Below are positions 26,442 through 35,674 of a stretch of DNA of 64,000 bases, one piece after another. A program made the translations under genes and the position numbers. How positions within the stretch are numbered: position 1 is the first letter of the stretch; each line of letters begins with the position of its first letter. The notes below the pieces were generated by a model. The model had not been told where the DNA came from, searched no databases, and worked only from the letters and a program-made list of their open reading frames with translations. The stretch lies in NCBI RefSeq assembly GCF_030209375.1, contig NZ_JARVSC010000004.1:1-64000 (forward strand), read 5' to 3'. Origin of the DNA: Plantibacter sp. ME-Dv--P-122b (GTDB lineage Bacteria; Actinomycetota; Actinomycetes; Actinomycetales; Microbacteriaceae).

Positions 26442-27986
26442 TCAGGCGCGGAAGTTGAGCGCCAGGTCGATCAGGAGGCGCGTGCCGTACCCGGTCGCGC
26501 CCTTCGACCGCCAGGACTCGTCCGACTCCACGAGCATGGTGCCGGCGATGTCGAGGTGCGCCCACGGGATGTCGCCGACGAACTCCGCGAGGAACAGCGC
26601 GGCGAGCGTCGAACCGGCGAACCGGCCGCCGATGTTGGCGAGGTCCGCGACGTCCGAGTCGAGCTGCTTGCGGTAGCTGCGTTCGAGCGGCAGCTGCCAC
26701 AGCTGCTCGTCGGTGGCTTTCGACGACGCGAGCGTCTGGTCGACGATGCCCTGGTCGGTGCCGTGCACGGCCGCCGTCTTCGTGCCGAGCGCCATGATCG
26801 CGGCACCGGTCAGGGTCGCGATGTCGACGATCGCGTCGGGCTCCTCCTCGACGGCGAGGCTCAGGCCGTCGGCGAGGACGAGACGACCCTCGGCGTCGGT
26901 GTTCTTGATCTCCACGGTGGTGCCGTTGCGGAACGTCAGCACGTCGCCGAGCATCGTGGCCGAGCCCGAGGGCATGTTGTCCGTGCACATGAGGAACGCC
27001 GTGACGCTGCTCGTGCAGTGCAACTCCTCCAGCGCCGTCATGGCGGACAGGATCGCTCCGGCGCCCGCCATGTCCATCTTCATCGCCGCGTGGGACGGGT
27101 CGGACGGCTTGAGCGAGATGCCGCCCGAGTCGTACATGATGCCCTTGCCGACGAGCGCGAGGTGTCCTGCGGCCTCGATCGGCGAGCCGTCGTCGTCCTT
27201 CGGGGTGTACCGGAGCTTGATCATGCGCGGTTCCTCGACGCTGCCGGCGTTGACCCCGAGCAGGCCGCCGAGACCGAGCTCGATGAGCGCGTCCTTGTCG
27301 AAGACCTCGACGTCGAGCCCGTTGGCGGCACCGAGCGTCTCGGCCACGTCGGCGAGGTCGGTCGCCGTGAGGTGTCCGGGAGGCGTGTTCGCGAGGTCGC
27401 GCGCGAGGTTCGCCGAACGGGCGAGGACCTCGCCACGGTGCGCGCCGGTCGCGGTCTCCGGCAGGTCTTCAGCGCCGGCGACGAGGTGGAGCGCGACGAG
27501 CGGGGTGCGCTTCGTCTCCCGCTTCAGCTCGGTGTAGCGGTACCGGGCGAGGAGCGCGCCCTCGACGACGAGCTGGCCGGCGGAGGCCGGGTCGAGGTCG
27601 AACGAGCGCGCCACGTCGAGGCCGATGCTCGCGAACGAGGATGCCGCACGGGCGAAGGCCGCAGCGATGTCGCGGAGGGCTGCCGGGGTGCGCTTCTCTG
27701 GGGCACCGACGCCGACCGCGATGTACGTCGGGGCGTCCTGGCTGGGGATGACGAGCGTCTGGCCGACCTCACCGGTGAACCCGGCGCGGGTCAGGGCCGC
27801 ACGGTCGAGTCCGAGCGCGGCGGGGATGTCGTCGCCGGCGCCGTCGGCTGCGGGGGCGACGGCCAGGCCGATCGCCTCGACGCCCTCGGGGAGTTCGATC
27901 GCGACGCTCAGCTCGACCGCCTCGGCGTCGAGCGAGGGTGTGCGGGAGAAGGTCGGCGGGATCAGCTTGGTGGGGCGGGATGGCAT
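26442..27986 (-). CDS. pepA: Leucyl aminopeptidase (M17)
   Basis: This 514-residue cytosolic di-metal exopeptidase has the M17 signature NTDAEGRL (N362-L369). The metal-ligand segment is VGKGIMYDSGGISLKPS and the MKMDMAGAGA stretch is also conserved. An N-terminal macro-like domain covers about the first 170 residues. It removes N-terminal amino acids in peptide turnover. ATG 27986 has GAAGGACG at good distance; the longer frame upstream is antisense to the next gene. Confidence 0.95.
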   Translation of the reverse strand: MPSRPTKLIPPTFSRTPSLDAEAVELSVAIELPEGVEAIGLAVAPAADGAGDDIPAALGLDRAALTRAGFTGEVGQTLVIPSQDAPTYIAVGVGAPEKRTPAALRDIAAAFARAASSFASIGLDVARSFDLDPASAGQLVVEGALLARYRYTELKRETKRTPLVALHLVAGAEDLPETATGAHRGEVLARSANLARDLANTPPGHLTATDLADVAETLGAANGLDVEVFDKDALIELGLGGLLGVNAGSVEEPRMIKLRYTPKDDDGSPIEAAGHLALVGKGIMYDSGGISLKPSDPSHAAMKMDMAGAGAILSAMTALEELHCTSSVTAFLMCTDNMPSGSATMLGDVLTFRNGTTVEIKNTDAEGRLVLADGLSLAVEEEPDAIVDIATLTGAAIMALGTKTAAVHGTDQGIVDQTLASSKATDEQLWQLPLERSYRKQLDSDVADLANIGGRFAGSTLAALFLAEFVGDIPWAHLDIAGTMLVESDESWRSKGATGYGTRLLIDLALNFRA

Positions 27987-28073
27987 GCAGCGTCCTTCGT
28001 CTCGGAGTCGGGCTGGATCCATCGTATGGGCCTCACCTGGCCGCTGACGCGAGGGGTCTGGCAGGATGCCGGG

Positions 28074-28850
28074 ATGGGTGCATGGGGAACGGCGATCTTC
28101 TCGAACGACACGGCGTCGGACATCCGCACCGAGTACCGCGAATACGTGCAGGACCGGGTGCCGGACGACGAGGCGACGCGACGGACCATCGCGTCCTTCG
28201 CCCACCTGGTGGAGCGGGAGGACGGCGAGCTGTGGATCCCGCTCGCGGCCGCGCAGAGCGAGGTCGGCCGGCTCGACGCCGACGTGCGGACGCGGGCGCT
28301 CGCGGCGATCGATCGCGGTGCCGACCTCGAGTTGTGGGCCGAAGCGGGCCCGGGGGAGGTCGCCAGGCGGACCGCGGCCCTCGATCGTCTCCGCGAGAAG
28401 CTCCTCGGCCCGCAGCCCGCACCGAGGCGCCTCCGTCGATCGTGGCGCCACGTGGAGGACGACCTGACGCCGGGCGACGTCCTCGCGTTCACGGCCCCCA
28501 ACGGACGGACGGCGCTGTTCCGAGTGGCCGGCATCCATCGGTCCCGATACGGCGACTCACCCGAGCTCGACGTGCTCGACTGGGTGGGCGAGCAGGTCCC
28601 CGGGCCGGAGACCCTGGCGACGCTGCGAGCGAAGCGCGAGCCGGCGTCATTCAGTCTGCCGGAGCGGCCGGTCGTCTGGCGGCCGGATCGGTTCCGCAAG
28701 ACGGACCCGGTGTGGCACGAGGTCGGCTTCGTCCGTGTCGCACGCCTCGAGGGGTGGCCGAATCGAGCGGGTCAGACGCCGGGCCACTCCGGCCTCTGGC
28801 GGGTGCTCAACCTGGTCGTGACCCGCGACCTCCTCGACGGGACCTGGTGA
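28074..28850 (+). CDS. DUF4259-like hypothetical protein
   Basis: This 258-residue soluble protein begins MGAWGTAIFSNDTASDIRTE, the hallmark of the DUF4259 family (MGAWG-x2-x-F-x-NDxAxD). A helical region with VEREDGELWIPLAAAQSEVGRLD follows. The C-terminal half, from about residue 120, is an unrecognised beta-rich domain (DDLTPGDVLAFTAPNGRTALFRVAGIH) that looks like a small barrel. DUF4259 has no known biochemical function. It is divergent from pepA and transcribed alone. Confidence 0.7.
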   Translation: MGAWGTAIFSNDTASDIRTEYREYVQDRVPDDEATRRTIASFAHLVEREDGELWIPLAAAQSEVGRLDADVRTRALAAIDRGADLELWAEAGPGEVARRTAALDRLREKLLGPQPAPRRLRRSWRHVEDDLTPGDVLAFTAPNGRTALFRVAGIHRSRYGDSPELDVLDWVGEQVPGPETLATLRAKREPASFSLPERPVVWRPDRFRKTDPVWHEVGFVRVARLEGWPNRAGQTPGHSGLWRVLNLVVTRDLLDGTW

Positions 28851-28939
28851 GGTGAGGCGGATCGCGTGCACCTCGCCACCGCGTGTGTCGGAAGCACACC
28901 GTTTGTGCCATGCGCGACCATTCCTTTGAGTGCATCATA

Positions 28940-28960
28940 TATACCCATTTGGGGTATACT
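28940..28960 (+). promoter_or_regulatory. abiEi promoter with overlapping palindromic operator
   Basis: TATACCC-N5-GGGTATA (28940-28958) overlaps the consensus -10 box TATACT (28955-28960), which is 7 bases from GTG 28968. The antitoxin of AbiE systems represses its own promoter through inverted repeats, so this is the likely operator. The mRNA would be leaderless. Confidence 0.75.
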
Positions 28961-28967
28961 CGGTGCA

Positions 28968-29627
28968 GTGAAGACGCATCGAGGTGGAGGGGCCGGCGCA
29001 GCAGCTCTCGCGCGACGTCCTCTGAGGGTGGCGCGTCCGGTGGATCTCGCTGACGTCTATCGCAATCCGTCGAAGGAGCTGTCGCGGCTCGAGCAGTCCG
29101 GCAAGGTGGTTCGGCTTGCGTATGGGTTCTACATCGCTGTGCCCGATGACCGCATCGGCACGGACTGGAGGCCCACGCTCGAGAGTGCCGGTCTGGCGAT
29201 CGCCACGGCCATGCAGGGCGATCGGGTGCCGGTCCTCATGGGCCTCGGCGCTGCTCGCTTTCATCGAGCCATCCCTCGTGCGGTCGCGGTGACCACGATC
29301 GCGGTGCCGTCGAAGCGGAATTCCATCCGGTTGTCCGCTGGTGGCGAGGTCGTGTTCGTCACGCGTGACGTGGACCGATTGGAGGCCCGCCTCGAACGGT
29401 TGGATCTCGGGAGCGGGCTCGTCACGACGGTGGAGCAGACCGCGTTCGACCTCCTCATGCGGCCTGGGCTTGGAGGCATGCCCGCAGAAGCTGCAGAGGC
29501 GGTGACCAACCTCACCCCTCGAGTCGATGCGGGTGAACTCCAACGGATCGCCTCACGCCACGGGCGGATGAACGATGCCGTGCGAGCGCTCATCTCGAGG
29601 CGGGAGGAGGCCGAGGATGGCAGCTGA
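28968..29627 (+). CDS. AbiEi-family antitoxin (type IV toxin-antitoxin)
   Basis: This 219-residue protein has an N-terminal winged HTH (about residues 18-65, with the LEQSGKVVRLAYGFYIAV turn) and an AbiEi C-terminal domain with VEQTAFDLLMRP. AbiEi proteins repress their operon and neutralise the nucleotidyltransferase toxin, giving phage resistance in lactococcal AbiE. I start it at GTG 28968 (VKTHRGGG); upstream codons overlap the promoter and operator. It overlaps the toxin gene by 11 bases. The promoter is AT-rich compared with the flanks, suggesting acquisition. Confidence 0.85.
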   Translation: MKTHRGGGAGAAALARRPLRVARPVDLADVYRNPSKELSRLEQSGKVVRLAYGFYIAVPDDRIGTDWRPTLESAGLAIATAMQGDRVPVLMGLGAARFHRAIPRAVAVTTIAVPSKRNSIRLSAGGEVVFVTRDVDRLEARLERLDLGSGLVTTVEQTAFDLLMRPGLGGMPAEAAEAVTNLTPRVDAGELQRIASRHGRMNDAVRALISRREEAEDGS

Positions 29628-30390
29628 GCGGACTCCGACCCCCGGCGTCCTCAGTGCAGCCGAGCGCAGACGAATCGAGGACCAGTTCGGCGTCGAGACC
29701 GCGCAGGTGGTTCGAGACCATCTGATCTCCCATGTGCTGGCAGTGCTTTCGGAGACCGTCGCCGACGAGGTGATCTTCTTCGGTGGCACGGCTCTCGCTC
29801 GAACCCATCTCCCGTTCCTCCGGCTGAGTGAAGACATCGACCTCATCGCCGTCGGGTCGCGGGCGCAGGTCGGCCGCCGAATCGAACAAGCGGTCCGAGG
29901 CTCACTGCAGCGGACCTTCGGTGAGGTGCTGTTCCTTCCAGGATTCGACGCGACTCGCGGATCAGAGCCGGTCGTCCTCAGCGTCGATGCCAGCAGCATC
30001 CAGCTGCAGCTGCTCGACCGTGTCGGCTACCCGAAGTGGCCGACGGAACGCCTCGAACTGGTGCAGCGGTACAGCGACGCGCCGCCCGCGTGGCTCACGG
30101 TGCCGACCCGTTCGGCGTTCGTGGCGGCGAAGGTCTCCGCCTGGGCCGATCGCAGGGCGCCGCGTGATCTGTACGACCTGTGGGCGCTCCAAGCGCACGG
30201 CGCGTTCGACGTCGAGGCGGCACGCCTGTTCGCAACCATTGGGCCGGGTGGGCGACCCAACGCACGGACCTTTGACACAGCACCGGACGGCGTCGAGTGG
30301 CAGCGCGCGCTGGCTCACCAGGGCCGTATCGACGTGGACCCGGAAACTGCGCTCACGATCGTCCGAGACGCTTGGTCGCGTCTGAGCTGA
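29617..30390 (+). CDS. AbiEii-family nucleotidyltransferase toxin
   Basis: This 257-residue protein has the AbiEii/AbiGii nucleotidyltransferase motif: FFGGTAL followed by RLSEDIDL, giving the GG-x-x-L and D-x-D catalytic set. The later Lys/RDLYDL motif (AWADRRAPRDLYDLWAL) is also present. Related toxins transfer nucleotides to RNA such as tRNA 3' ends or bind GTP. It follows the antitoxin with an 11-base overlap and GGAGG-rich sequence before ATG 29617. All expected catalytic residues are present, so it appears intact. Confidence 0.87.
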   Translation: MAAERTPTPGVLSAAERRRIEDQFGVETAQVVRDHLISHVLAVLSETVADEVIFFGGTALARTHLPFLRLSEDIDLIAVGSRAQVGRRIEQAVRGSLQRTFGEVLFLPGFDATRGSEPVVLSVDASSIQLQLLDRVGYPKWPTERLELVQRYSDAPPAWLTVPTRSAFVAAKVSAWADRRAPRDLYDLWALQAHGAFDVEAARLFATIGPGGRPNARTFDTAPDGVEWQRALAHQGRIDVDPETALTIVRDAWSRLS

Positions 30391-30415
30391 CCGTACGCCA
30401 GTCTCGACCGGCATG

Positions 30416-30472
30416 TGAGGTGGGGCGGATCGTCGCTCGCGGGGTGCGCGGGCGACGATCCGGCTCACCTCA
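30416..30472. terminator. Bidirectional terminator between toxin and oxidoreductase genes
   Basis: A 21-bp stem with two non-Watson-Crick pairs: left arm 30416-30436, right arm 30452-30472, core GGATCGTCGC/GCGACGATCC. It separates convergent genes, and its right arm includes the oxidoreductase stop codon. Confidence 0.7.
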
Positions 30473-31609
30473 GCGGGAGGCGACGAGCGCGGCCCGGACG
30501 TCGTCGCGCGGTTCCGCCTCGACGGCGTGCGCGTGCGCCTGGGCGAGCACGTCCGCGATGACCACGCGCTCGCCGGACTCGGCGGACCGCACGGCGGCCT
30601 CCACCATCGCGAGGCTCAGCACGTTGGCGTGCACCTCACCCGACGGGACACGGCCCGTGCGCAGGGCATCGACGAACTCCACGAGCGAACCGGCGATCTC
30701 CTCCGGCACGTCCGGCTCGAGCTCGGCGGTCTCGACCTCCGACGGTGACCCGCCCTGCGGTGCGAGCTGCCGCTGCGGAGCGGTGTCGCCGTCCCAGACG
30801 GCCGTGCCGTGCTCGCCGTTCACCCGCCAGCTGCCGTTCCAGGAGGTCTCGACGCCGTCCGCACACCAGCTGCCGCTGTAGGTGTAGCGGACTCCGCCGG
30901 CGAACTCGAAGATCGCGGTCGCGGCGGCGTCGGCGGAGAACCAGCTCCACCCCGGGTTGTACTCCTCGCAGTACACGGCGATCGGGTCGCTGCCGAGGAC
31001 GTAGCGGGCGGCGTCGAAGGCGTGGATCGCCATGTCGACGAGCAGCACGTGCGCCATCTCCTCGCGGAAGCCGCCGAAGTGCGGAGCCTTGAAGAACTCC
31101 GTGGTCGCGGACCCGAGCCGACCGAGCGTGGCGACCTGCTCCCGGAAGGCGGCGATCGACGCGTAGTAACGCCGCGACTGACTCGTCATGAGCAGCTGCC
31201 CGCTGGCCTCCGCCGTCGCCGCCAGTGAGAGCGCCTGTGCGACCGTCGGAGCGATCGGCTTCTCGCAGAGCACCGGCAGCTCGGCGAAGAGCGCCTCGGT
31301 GTTGACGGGGTGGTGCGCGGCGGGCACGGTGACGTTGACGACCGCGTCCGCCCCCGTCGCCTCGGCGACGACCGACACGCTGGTGCCGACGACGACACCC
31401 TCGGGGCCCACCGGGAGCCCGGCGTCGGTCACCGCCGACTCCGCGAGGGCCGTGTCGAGGTCGACGACGCCGACGAGTTCCGTGTCCGGGTTCGCGAGGA
31501 TCGTCCGCAACCACGCCCGCCCCATCCCGCCCGCACCGACGAGCACGAGCCGGACGGGCCCGGTGGCGTCCGCGAGGGTCGCGAACCCACCGTCGACAGG
31601 AGCGCTCAT
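30470..31609 (-). CDS. Gfo/Idh/MocA-family oxidoreductase
   Basis: This 379-residue NAD(P)-dependent sugar dehydrogenase has the Rossmann motif [12 protein letters not shown], the LCEKPIAPT signature with catalytic Lys, and [15 protein letters not shown] in the substrate domain. It is last in the six-gene minus-strand ABC operon and coupled to the ThuA-like gene by ATGA. In ThuA/ThuB pathways such enzymes oxidise sugars at C3; that role fits here but the substrate is unknown. Confidence 0.88.
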   Translation of the reverse strand: MSAPVDGGFATLADATGPVRLVLVGAGGMGRAWLRTILANPDTELVGVVDLDTALAESAVTDAGLPVGPEGVVVGTSVSVVAEATGADAVVNVTVPAAHHPVNTEALFAELPVLCEKPIAPTVAQALSLAATAEASGQLLMTSQSRRYYASIAAFREQVATLGRLGSATTEFFKAPHFGGFREEMAHVLLVDMAIHAFDAARYVLGSDPIAVYCEEYNPGWSWFSADAAATAIFEFAGGVRYTYSGSWCADGVETSWNGSWRVNGEHGTAVWDGDTAPQRQLAPQGGSPSEVETAELEPDVPEEIAGSLVEFVDALRTGRVPSGEVHANVLSLAMVEAAVRSAESGERVVIADVLAQAHAHAVEAEPRDDVRAALVASR

Positions 31610-32385
31610 CGCGCGAGCGCCCCTTCGTACCCGCGGCCGTTGTAGAAGTCCTCGGTCTCGTACCGCAGCAGGACCGGCACCGCGCGTTCCGGACGCAGCG
31701 TCTGCGCCCAGCGCACACCGTTCGCGAGGACGCGTCGGACGTGCTCGTGGTGGTAGACGGGGTAGTCCTGGTCGCCGGGGGAGAAGAAGAAGATCTTGCC
31801 GAAGCCGCGCTTGTAGGTCATGCCGGAACGGAAGACCTCGCCACCGGTGAACGTCGACAGGAAGACGAGCTCGTCGGGTGCGGGGACGTCGAAGAACTCG
31901 CCGTACATCTCCTGTGCCGGGATGATGAACGGGTGTGGGATCCCCTGGGCGATCGGGTGGGTGGGGTCGACCGTCCAGACGATCTCGCGGTCCTCCTCCG
32001 ACCGCCAGCGGAGCGTGCACGAGGTGCCCATGAGCTTGCCGAAGATCTTCGACCAGTGGCCCGAGTGCAGCACGAGCAGGCCCATGCCGGCGAGTACGTG
32101 CTGGTGCACGCGCTCGACGACCTCGTCGGCGACCTCGCCGTGAGCCGCGTGGCCCCACCAGACGAGCACGTCGGTCGCGGCGAGCACCTCCTCGGTGAGT
32201 CCGTGCTCCGGCTCGTCGAGCGTGGTCGTGGTGACCACGGCATCGGCGCCGAGGTGCTCCTCGATGCCCTCCTTGATGGTCGTGTGCATGCCGTCCGGGT
32301 AGATGGCGCGGACCTTCTCCTCGATCTGCTCGTGGCGGTTCTCGCCCCAGACGAGGACGCGGATGGGGGTGCTGCTGTCGGACAT
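31606..32385 (-). CDS. ThuA-like protein
   Basis: This 259-residue protein of the ThuA (glutamine-amidotransferase-fold) family begins [13 protein letters not shown]. It carries [18 protein letters not shown] and [15 protein letters not shown], the conserved His-containing pocket, and [16 protein letters not shown]. ThuA of rhizobia works on 3-keto-disaccharides made by the ThuB oxidoreductase. AAGGAG precedes ATG 32385. It sits between the permease genes and a Gfo/Idh oxidoreductase, so a 3-keto-glycoside route is plausible. Confidence 0.87.
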   Translation of the reverse strand: MSDSSTPIRVLVWGENRHEQIEEKVRAIYPDGMHTTIKEGIEEHLGADAVVTTTTLDEPEHGLTEEVLAATDVLVWWGHAAHGEVADEVVERVHQHVLAGMGLLVLHSGHWSKIFGKLMGTSCTLRWRSEEDREIVWTVDPTHPIAQGIPHPFIIPAQEMYGEFFDVPAPDELVFLSTFTGGEVFRSGMTYKRGFGKIFFFSPGDQDYPVYHHEHVRRVLANGVRWAQTLRPERAVPVLLRYETEDFYNGRGYEGALAR

Positions 32386-32444
32386 GGTGGTGCTCCTTCG
32401 AGGATGCGTTGCGTGGTCGGAGAGGGGGTCGGAGTGGTCGTCGG

Positions 32445-33326
32445 TCATTTCACGGCACCGCCCGTGGCGCCGGCGGCGATGAACCGCTGGGCGATGACGA
32501 GCAGCAGGATCGCGGGCAGGGACGAGAGGACGGCGGTCGCCATCACCGCGCTCCAGTTCGAGACCTGCGAGCCGAGGTACTGGTAGATGCCGAGCGTCAC
32601 GGGCCGGACGTCCTCCGTCGTCGTCAGCGTCAGGGCGAACAGGAAGTCGCTCCAGGAGAAGAGGAAGGCGAACAAACCGGCGGTGATGAGCACGTTGCGA
32701 CTCACCGGGAGGACGATCGAGACGAAGGCACGCACGTGCCCTGCGCCGTCGACGCGTGCCGCCTCCACGATCGACGGCGGGATGGTCTGCATCGACGCCC
32801 GCAGGATGAGGATCGCGAACGGGATGGCGTGCGAGGCGTCGGCGAGGATCAGCCCGGGGATCGAGTTGAGCAGGCCGAGGTCGTTGTACGCGGAGTAGAG
32901 GGCGTTCGCGATCACGATGCCCGGGATCATCTGGGCGATCAGGATCACGAGGAGGGCGATGCTGATCCACCGGAACCGGAACTGCGCGAGGGCGTAGGCC
33001 GCTGGGGCCGCGATCGCGAGGGTCAGGACGACGGTGCCGAGTGAGATGACGAGGCTCGTGACGAGGTGCCCGCCCTGGTCAGCGATCGCCTTCTCGTACC
33101 CGGCGAAGCTCGGGTTGACCGGGAAGAAGTCCCCCGTGAGCGTGTTGCCCGACGGTTGCAAGGACGCGTTCACCATCCAGTAGACGGGGAAGAGCATGAT
33201 CGCGAGGATGAGGATGCCGAGGACGGTGTAACCGAGGTGGCGTCGGTCGCCGCGGTGTCGACGCGGGCCGACCGGGGCGAAGCGGCGCGTCTGCCGGCCG
33301 CCGGTCACGATGCTGGTCGTGGTCAT
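32445..33326 (-). CDS. ABC sugar transporter permease, MalG type
   Basis: This 293-residue inner-membrane permease of the carbohydrate-uptake-1 family has six helices. The EAA loop [20 protein letters not shown] is where the ATPase docks. ATG 33326 (MTTTSIVTG) is chosen; the N-terminal 28 residues are basic. It pairs with the MalF-type permease upstream. No ATPase gene lies in this operon, so a shared MsiK-type ATPase elsewhere is expected. Confidence 0.92.
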   Translation of the reverse strand: MTTTSIVTGGRQTRRFAPVGPRRHRGDRRHLGYTVLGILILAIMLFPVYWMVNASLQPSGNTLTGDFFPVNPSFAGYEKAIADQGGHLVTSLVISLGTVVLTLAIAAPAAYALAQFRFRWISIALLVILIAQMIPGIVIANALYSAYNDLGLLNSIPGLILADASHAIPFAILILRASMQTIPPSIVEAARVDGAGHVRAFVSIVLPVSRNVLITAGLFAFLFSWSDFLFALTLTTTEDVRPVTLGIYQYLGSQVSNWSAVMATAVLSSLPAILLLVIAQRFIAAGATGGAVK

Positions 33327-33340
33327 GAGGGTCCGTGTCC

Positions 33341-34339
33341 TTACTCGTCGACCGCGCGTCGGTTCACGCGCAGGTAGACGATGGCGAAGAGGAGCGAGAT
33401 GACGATGAGGATGTTGCTGAAGGCCGCACCGACACCGAACTCGAAGCCCACGAACGACTCCTGATACGACCGCACCGCGAGGGTCTGGGTGGCGTTCGCC
33501 GGCCCGCCGTTCGTGAGGCCGAGGATGATGTCGAGCACCTTGATCGTGTAGACGACGCCGAGCACGAGCACGACGCTGACCACGGGGCGGAGGTTCGGCC
33601 AGGTGATGTGGCGGAACGCCTTCCAGCCGGTCGCGCCGTCGAGCGCTCCCGCCTCGTAGAGCTCGTCGGGGATGTCCTGGAGGCCGCCGTAGAGGATCGT
33701 GACGTTGAACGGGATGCCGATCCAGATGTTGACGAGAACGACCGCGAACAGGGCCACCGACGGGCTCGTCAGCCAGGGGACGCCCGACAGGCCGATGGAT
33801 CCGAGGGCGGCGTTCAGGACGCCACTGTCCTGGTCGAGGATCGACCGCCAGGTGGCGCTCGACACGATCAGGGGGAGGAGCCAGGGGAGCAGCAGCATCG
33901 CGCGGAGGAACGAGCTCAAGGGGAAGCGTCGCTTGAAGAAGACGGCGAGCGCGAGCCCGATTACGAACTGCCCGGCGATCGACCCCACCGTGAACAGCGC
34001 CGTGTTGAGCAGTGCCGGTGTGAACAGCTGGGAGCTGAACACGGTCACGTAGTTCGCGAACCCGACCCACGGTGCCTCGCCCGTGAAGAACGTCTTCGTC
34101 GTGTACTCCTGGAAGCTCATCGTGACGTTCTTGACGACGGGGTAGCCGAAGAACAGGACGATGTAGAGCGCTGCGGGGAGGACGAAGCCGAGCTTGATCA
34201 GGTCTTCCCGGCGGAACCGTCGGCCCCGGCGGCCGGCCCCGGCGGGGGTGCGCTTGGTCGGCGCGCCCCCGTCGGTGCTGCTGGACCGCTGGTCGGTCTT
34301 CCGGTCCTGGAGCGATGCTCCGGCGATGCCACTGCTCAT
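33341..34339 (-). CDS. ABC sugar transporter permease, MalF type
   Basis: This 332-residue permease has six helices after a 45-residue charged N-terminus. The EAA loop is YEAGALDGATGWKAFRHITWP. It forms the heterodimeric channel with the MalG-type protein; the genes are 14 bp apart. It starts 5 bp after the solute-binding-protein stop, indicating one transcript. Confidence 0.92.
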   Translation of the reverse strand: MSSGIAGASLQDRKTDQRSSSTDGGAPTKRTPAGAGRRGRRFRREDLIKLGFVLPAALYIVLFFGYPVVKNVTMSFQEYTTKTFFTGEAPWVGFANYVTVFSSQLFTPALLNTALFTVGSIAGQFVIGLALAVFFKRRFPLSSFLRAMLLLPWLLPLIVSSATWRSILDQDSGVLNAALGSIGLSGVPWLTSPSVALFAVVLVNIWIGIPFNVTILYGGLQDIPDELYEAGALDGATGWKAFRHITWPNLRPVVSVVLVLGVVYTIKVLDIILGLTNGGPANATQTLAVRSYQESFVGFEFGVGAAFSNILIVISLLFAIVYLRVNRRAVDE

Positions 34340-34344
34340 CGGGA

Positions 34345-35604
34345 TCAGCCCGCGGCCGCCTGCTTGAACGCCTCTTCAGGCGTCGCCTGCCCGGTCAGGG
34401 CGAGCTGGATGGCGGTGTAGATCTCGGTCGCGGCCTCGGGCCACTCCTCGCCGAGTTCGCCGGTGCGCGAGCGGGCGTTGGCGACCTGCTCCGTGAACGC
34501 GGCCATCTCGGGGACCTTCGCGACGTACTGCTCGGCCAGGGCCGTCTTCGTCGGGACGGTGAAGCGGGCCTCGGCGAGGGCGAGCTGGTTCTCGTCGCTC
34601 GAGATGCACTCGACGAACTTCGCCGCCTTCGCCTGCTTGTCCTTGTCGCCGGTCACAGGGACGGTCCAGACCTCGCCGCCGAGCGGGGCGACAGGTGTCT
34701 GGCCGGCTTTGTTGACCGGAACCTGCACGCTGCCGTACTTGAGGTCGGTGTCGGCGCTGAGGGCCGGGATCTGCCACGGGCCGTTGATCATCATCGCGGC
34801 CTTACCGGCCATGAACTGGTCGTTCACGTCGGCCTGTGACCAGTTGATGACGCTCTTCGACGCCGAACCCGAGTTCACGAGGTCGACCTGCAGCTGGAGG
34901 GCCTCGGCGACGGCAGGCGTCGTGAGGTCGGCCTCGTCGCCGCCGTTGGTCCACATGAACGGCAGGAACTGCCAGCTGCCTTCGTAGGTGGCGATGGAGC
35001 TGAATGCCAGCCCGTAGGTGTCGCCCTCGGTCAGTGCAGCCGCGGCCGTCTTCAGTTCATCCCACGTGGTCGGCGGGGTGATGCCCTTCGCCGCGAGGAG
35101 GTCCTCGTTGTAGAAGAGGCCGAGGGTGTTGACCGTCGGCGCCAGGCCGTAGACCTCTCCCTCGTAGCTCGCGGCGTCGAGGATGCCCTTCGCGAAGCCC
35201 GAGGTGTCGACGTCGTAGTCGCTGAGCGGCGAGAGGCCCCCGGTCGCGGCGATCTCCTGGACGTCCGGGTTGTCGAGCATGAGGACGTCGGGCAGCGTCT
35301 TGGACGACGACTGCTGGAGCACCTTCTGGATGAGGTCCTTGCCGGGGACGGTCTCGCGCTTGATCTTCACGCCGACGTCGTCCGCGCACCGGTCGAGGGC
35401 GTCGCCCACGAGGGTCTTGTCGGGTTCGTTGTTGTAGTAGTCGAGGATCGTGAGGGTGCCGGCGTCGCCTCCAGCCGCCGCGCCATCGCCACCGCTGCAC
35501 GCGGTGAGGGCGAACGGGGTGATCGCGAGGATCGCGAGCGATCCGAGCACGTGCGGCCGACGGATGATGCGTGGCCGGGTGTCGCGGGTGGTCGTGGATC
35601 TCAT
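34345..35604 (-). CDS. ABC sugar transporter substrate-binding lipoprotein
   Basis: This 419-residue extracellular binding protein has a signal peptide ending in lipobox LTAC (FALTACSGG) and a cluster-B sugar-binding fold. Typical elements are LYNEDLLAAKGITPPTTWDEL-like (FYNEDLLAAKGITPP), MINGPWQIP and a Trp-rich pocket. It is lipid-anchored outside the membrane and delivers the sugar to the permeases. ATG 35604 (MRSTTTRD) is preceded by AAGGAG; a nearby ATG at 35609 leads straight to a stop. Confidence 0.93.
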   Translation of the reverse strand: MRSTTTRDTRPRIIRRPHVLGSLAILAITPFALTACSGGDGAAAGGDAGTLTILDYYNNEPDKTLVGDALDRCADDVGVKIKRETVPGKDLIQKVLQQSSSKTLPDVLMLDNPDVQEIAATGGLSPLSDYDVDTSGFAKGILDAASYEGEVYGLAPTVNTLGLFYNEDLLAAKGITPPTTWDELKTAAAALTEGDTYGLAFSSIATYEGSWQFLPFMWTNGGDEADLTTPAVAEALQLQVDLVNSGSASKSVINWSQADVNDQFMAGKAAMMINGPWQIPALSADTDLKYGSVQVPVNKAGQTPVAPLGGEVWTVPVTGDKDKQAKAAKFVECISSDENQLALAEARFTVPTKTALAEQYVAKVPEMAAFTEQVANARSRTGELGEEWPEAATEIYTAIQLALTGQATPEEAFKQAAAG

Positions 35605-35674
35605 GTCATGGCTCCTTTGCCTGGTGAGTGGTGTTCGTGATGCGGTGGTGATCGTGGTGCGGTGGGTGGTTCGG

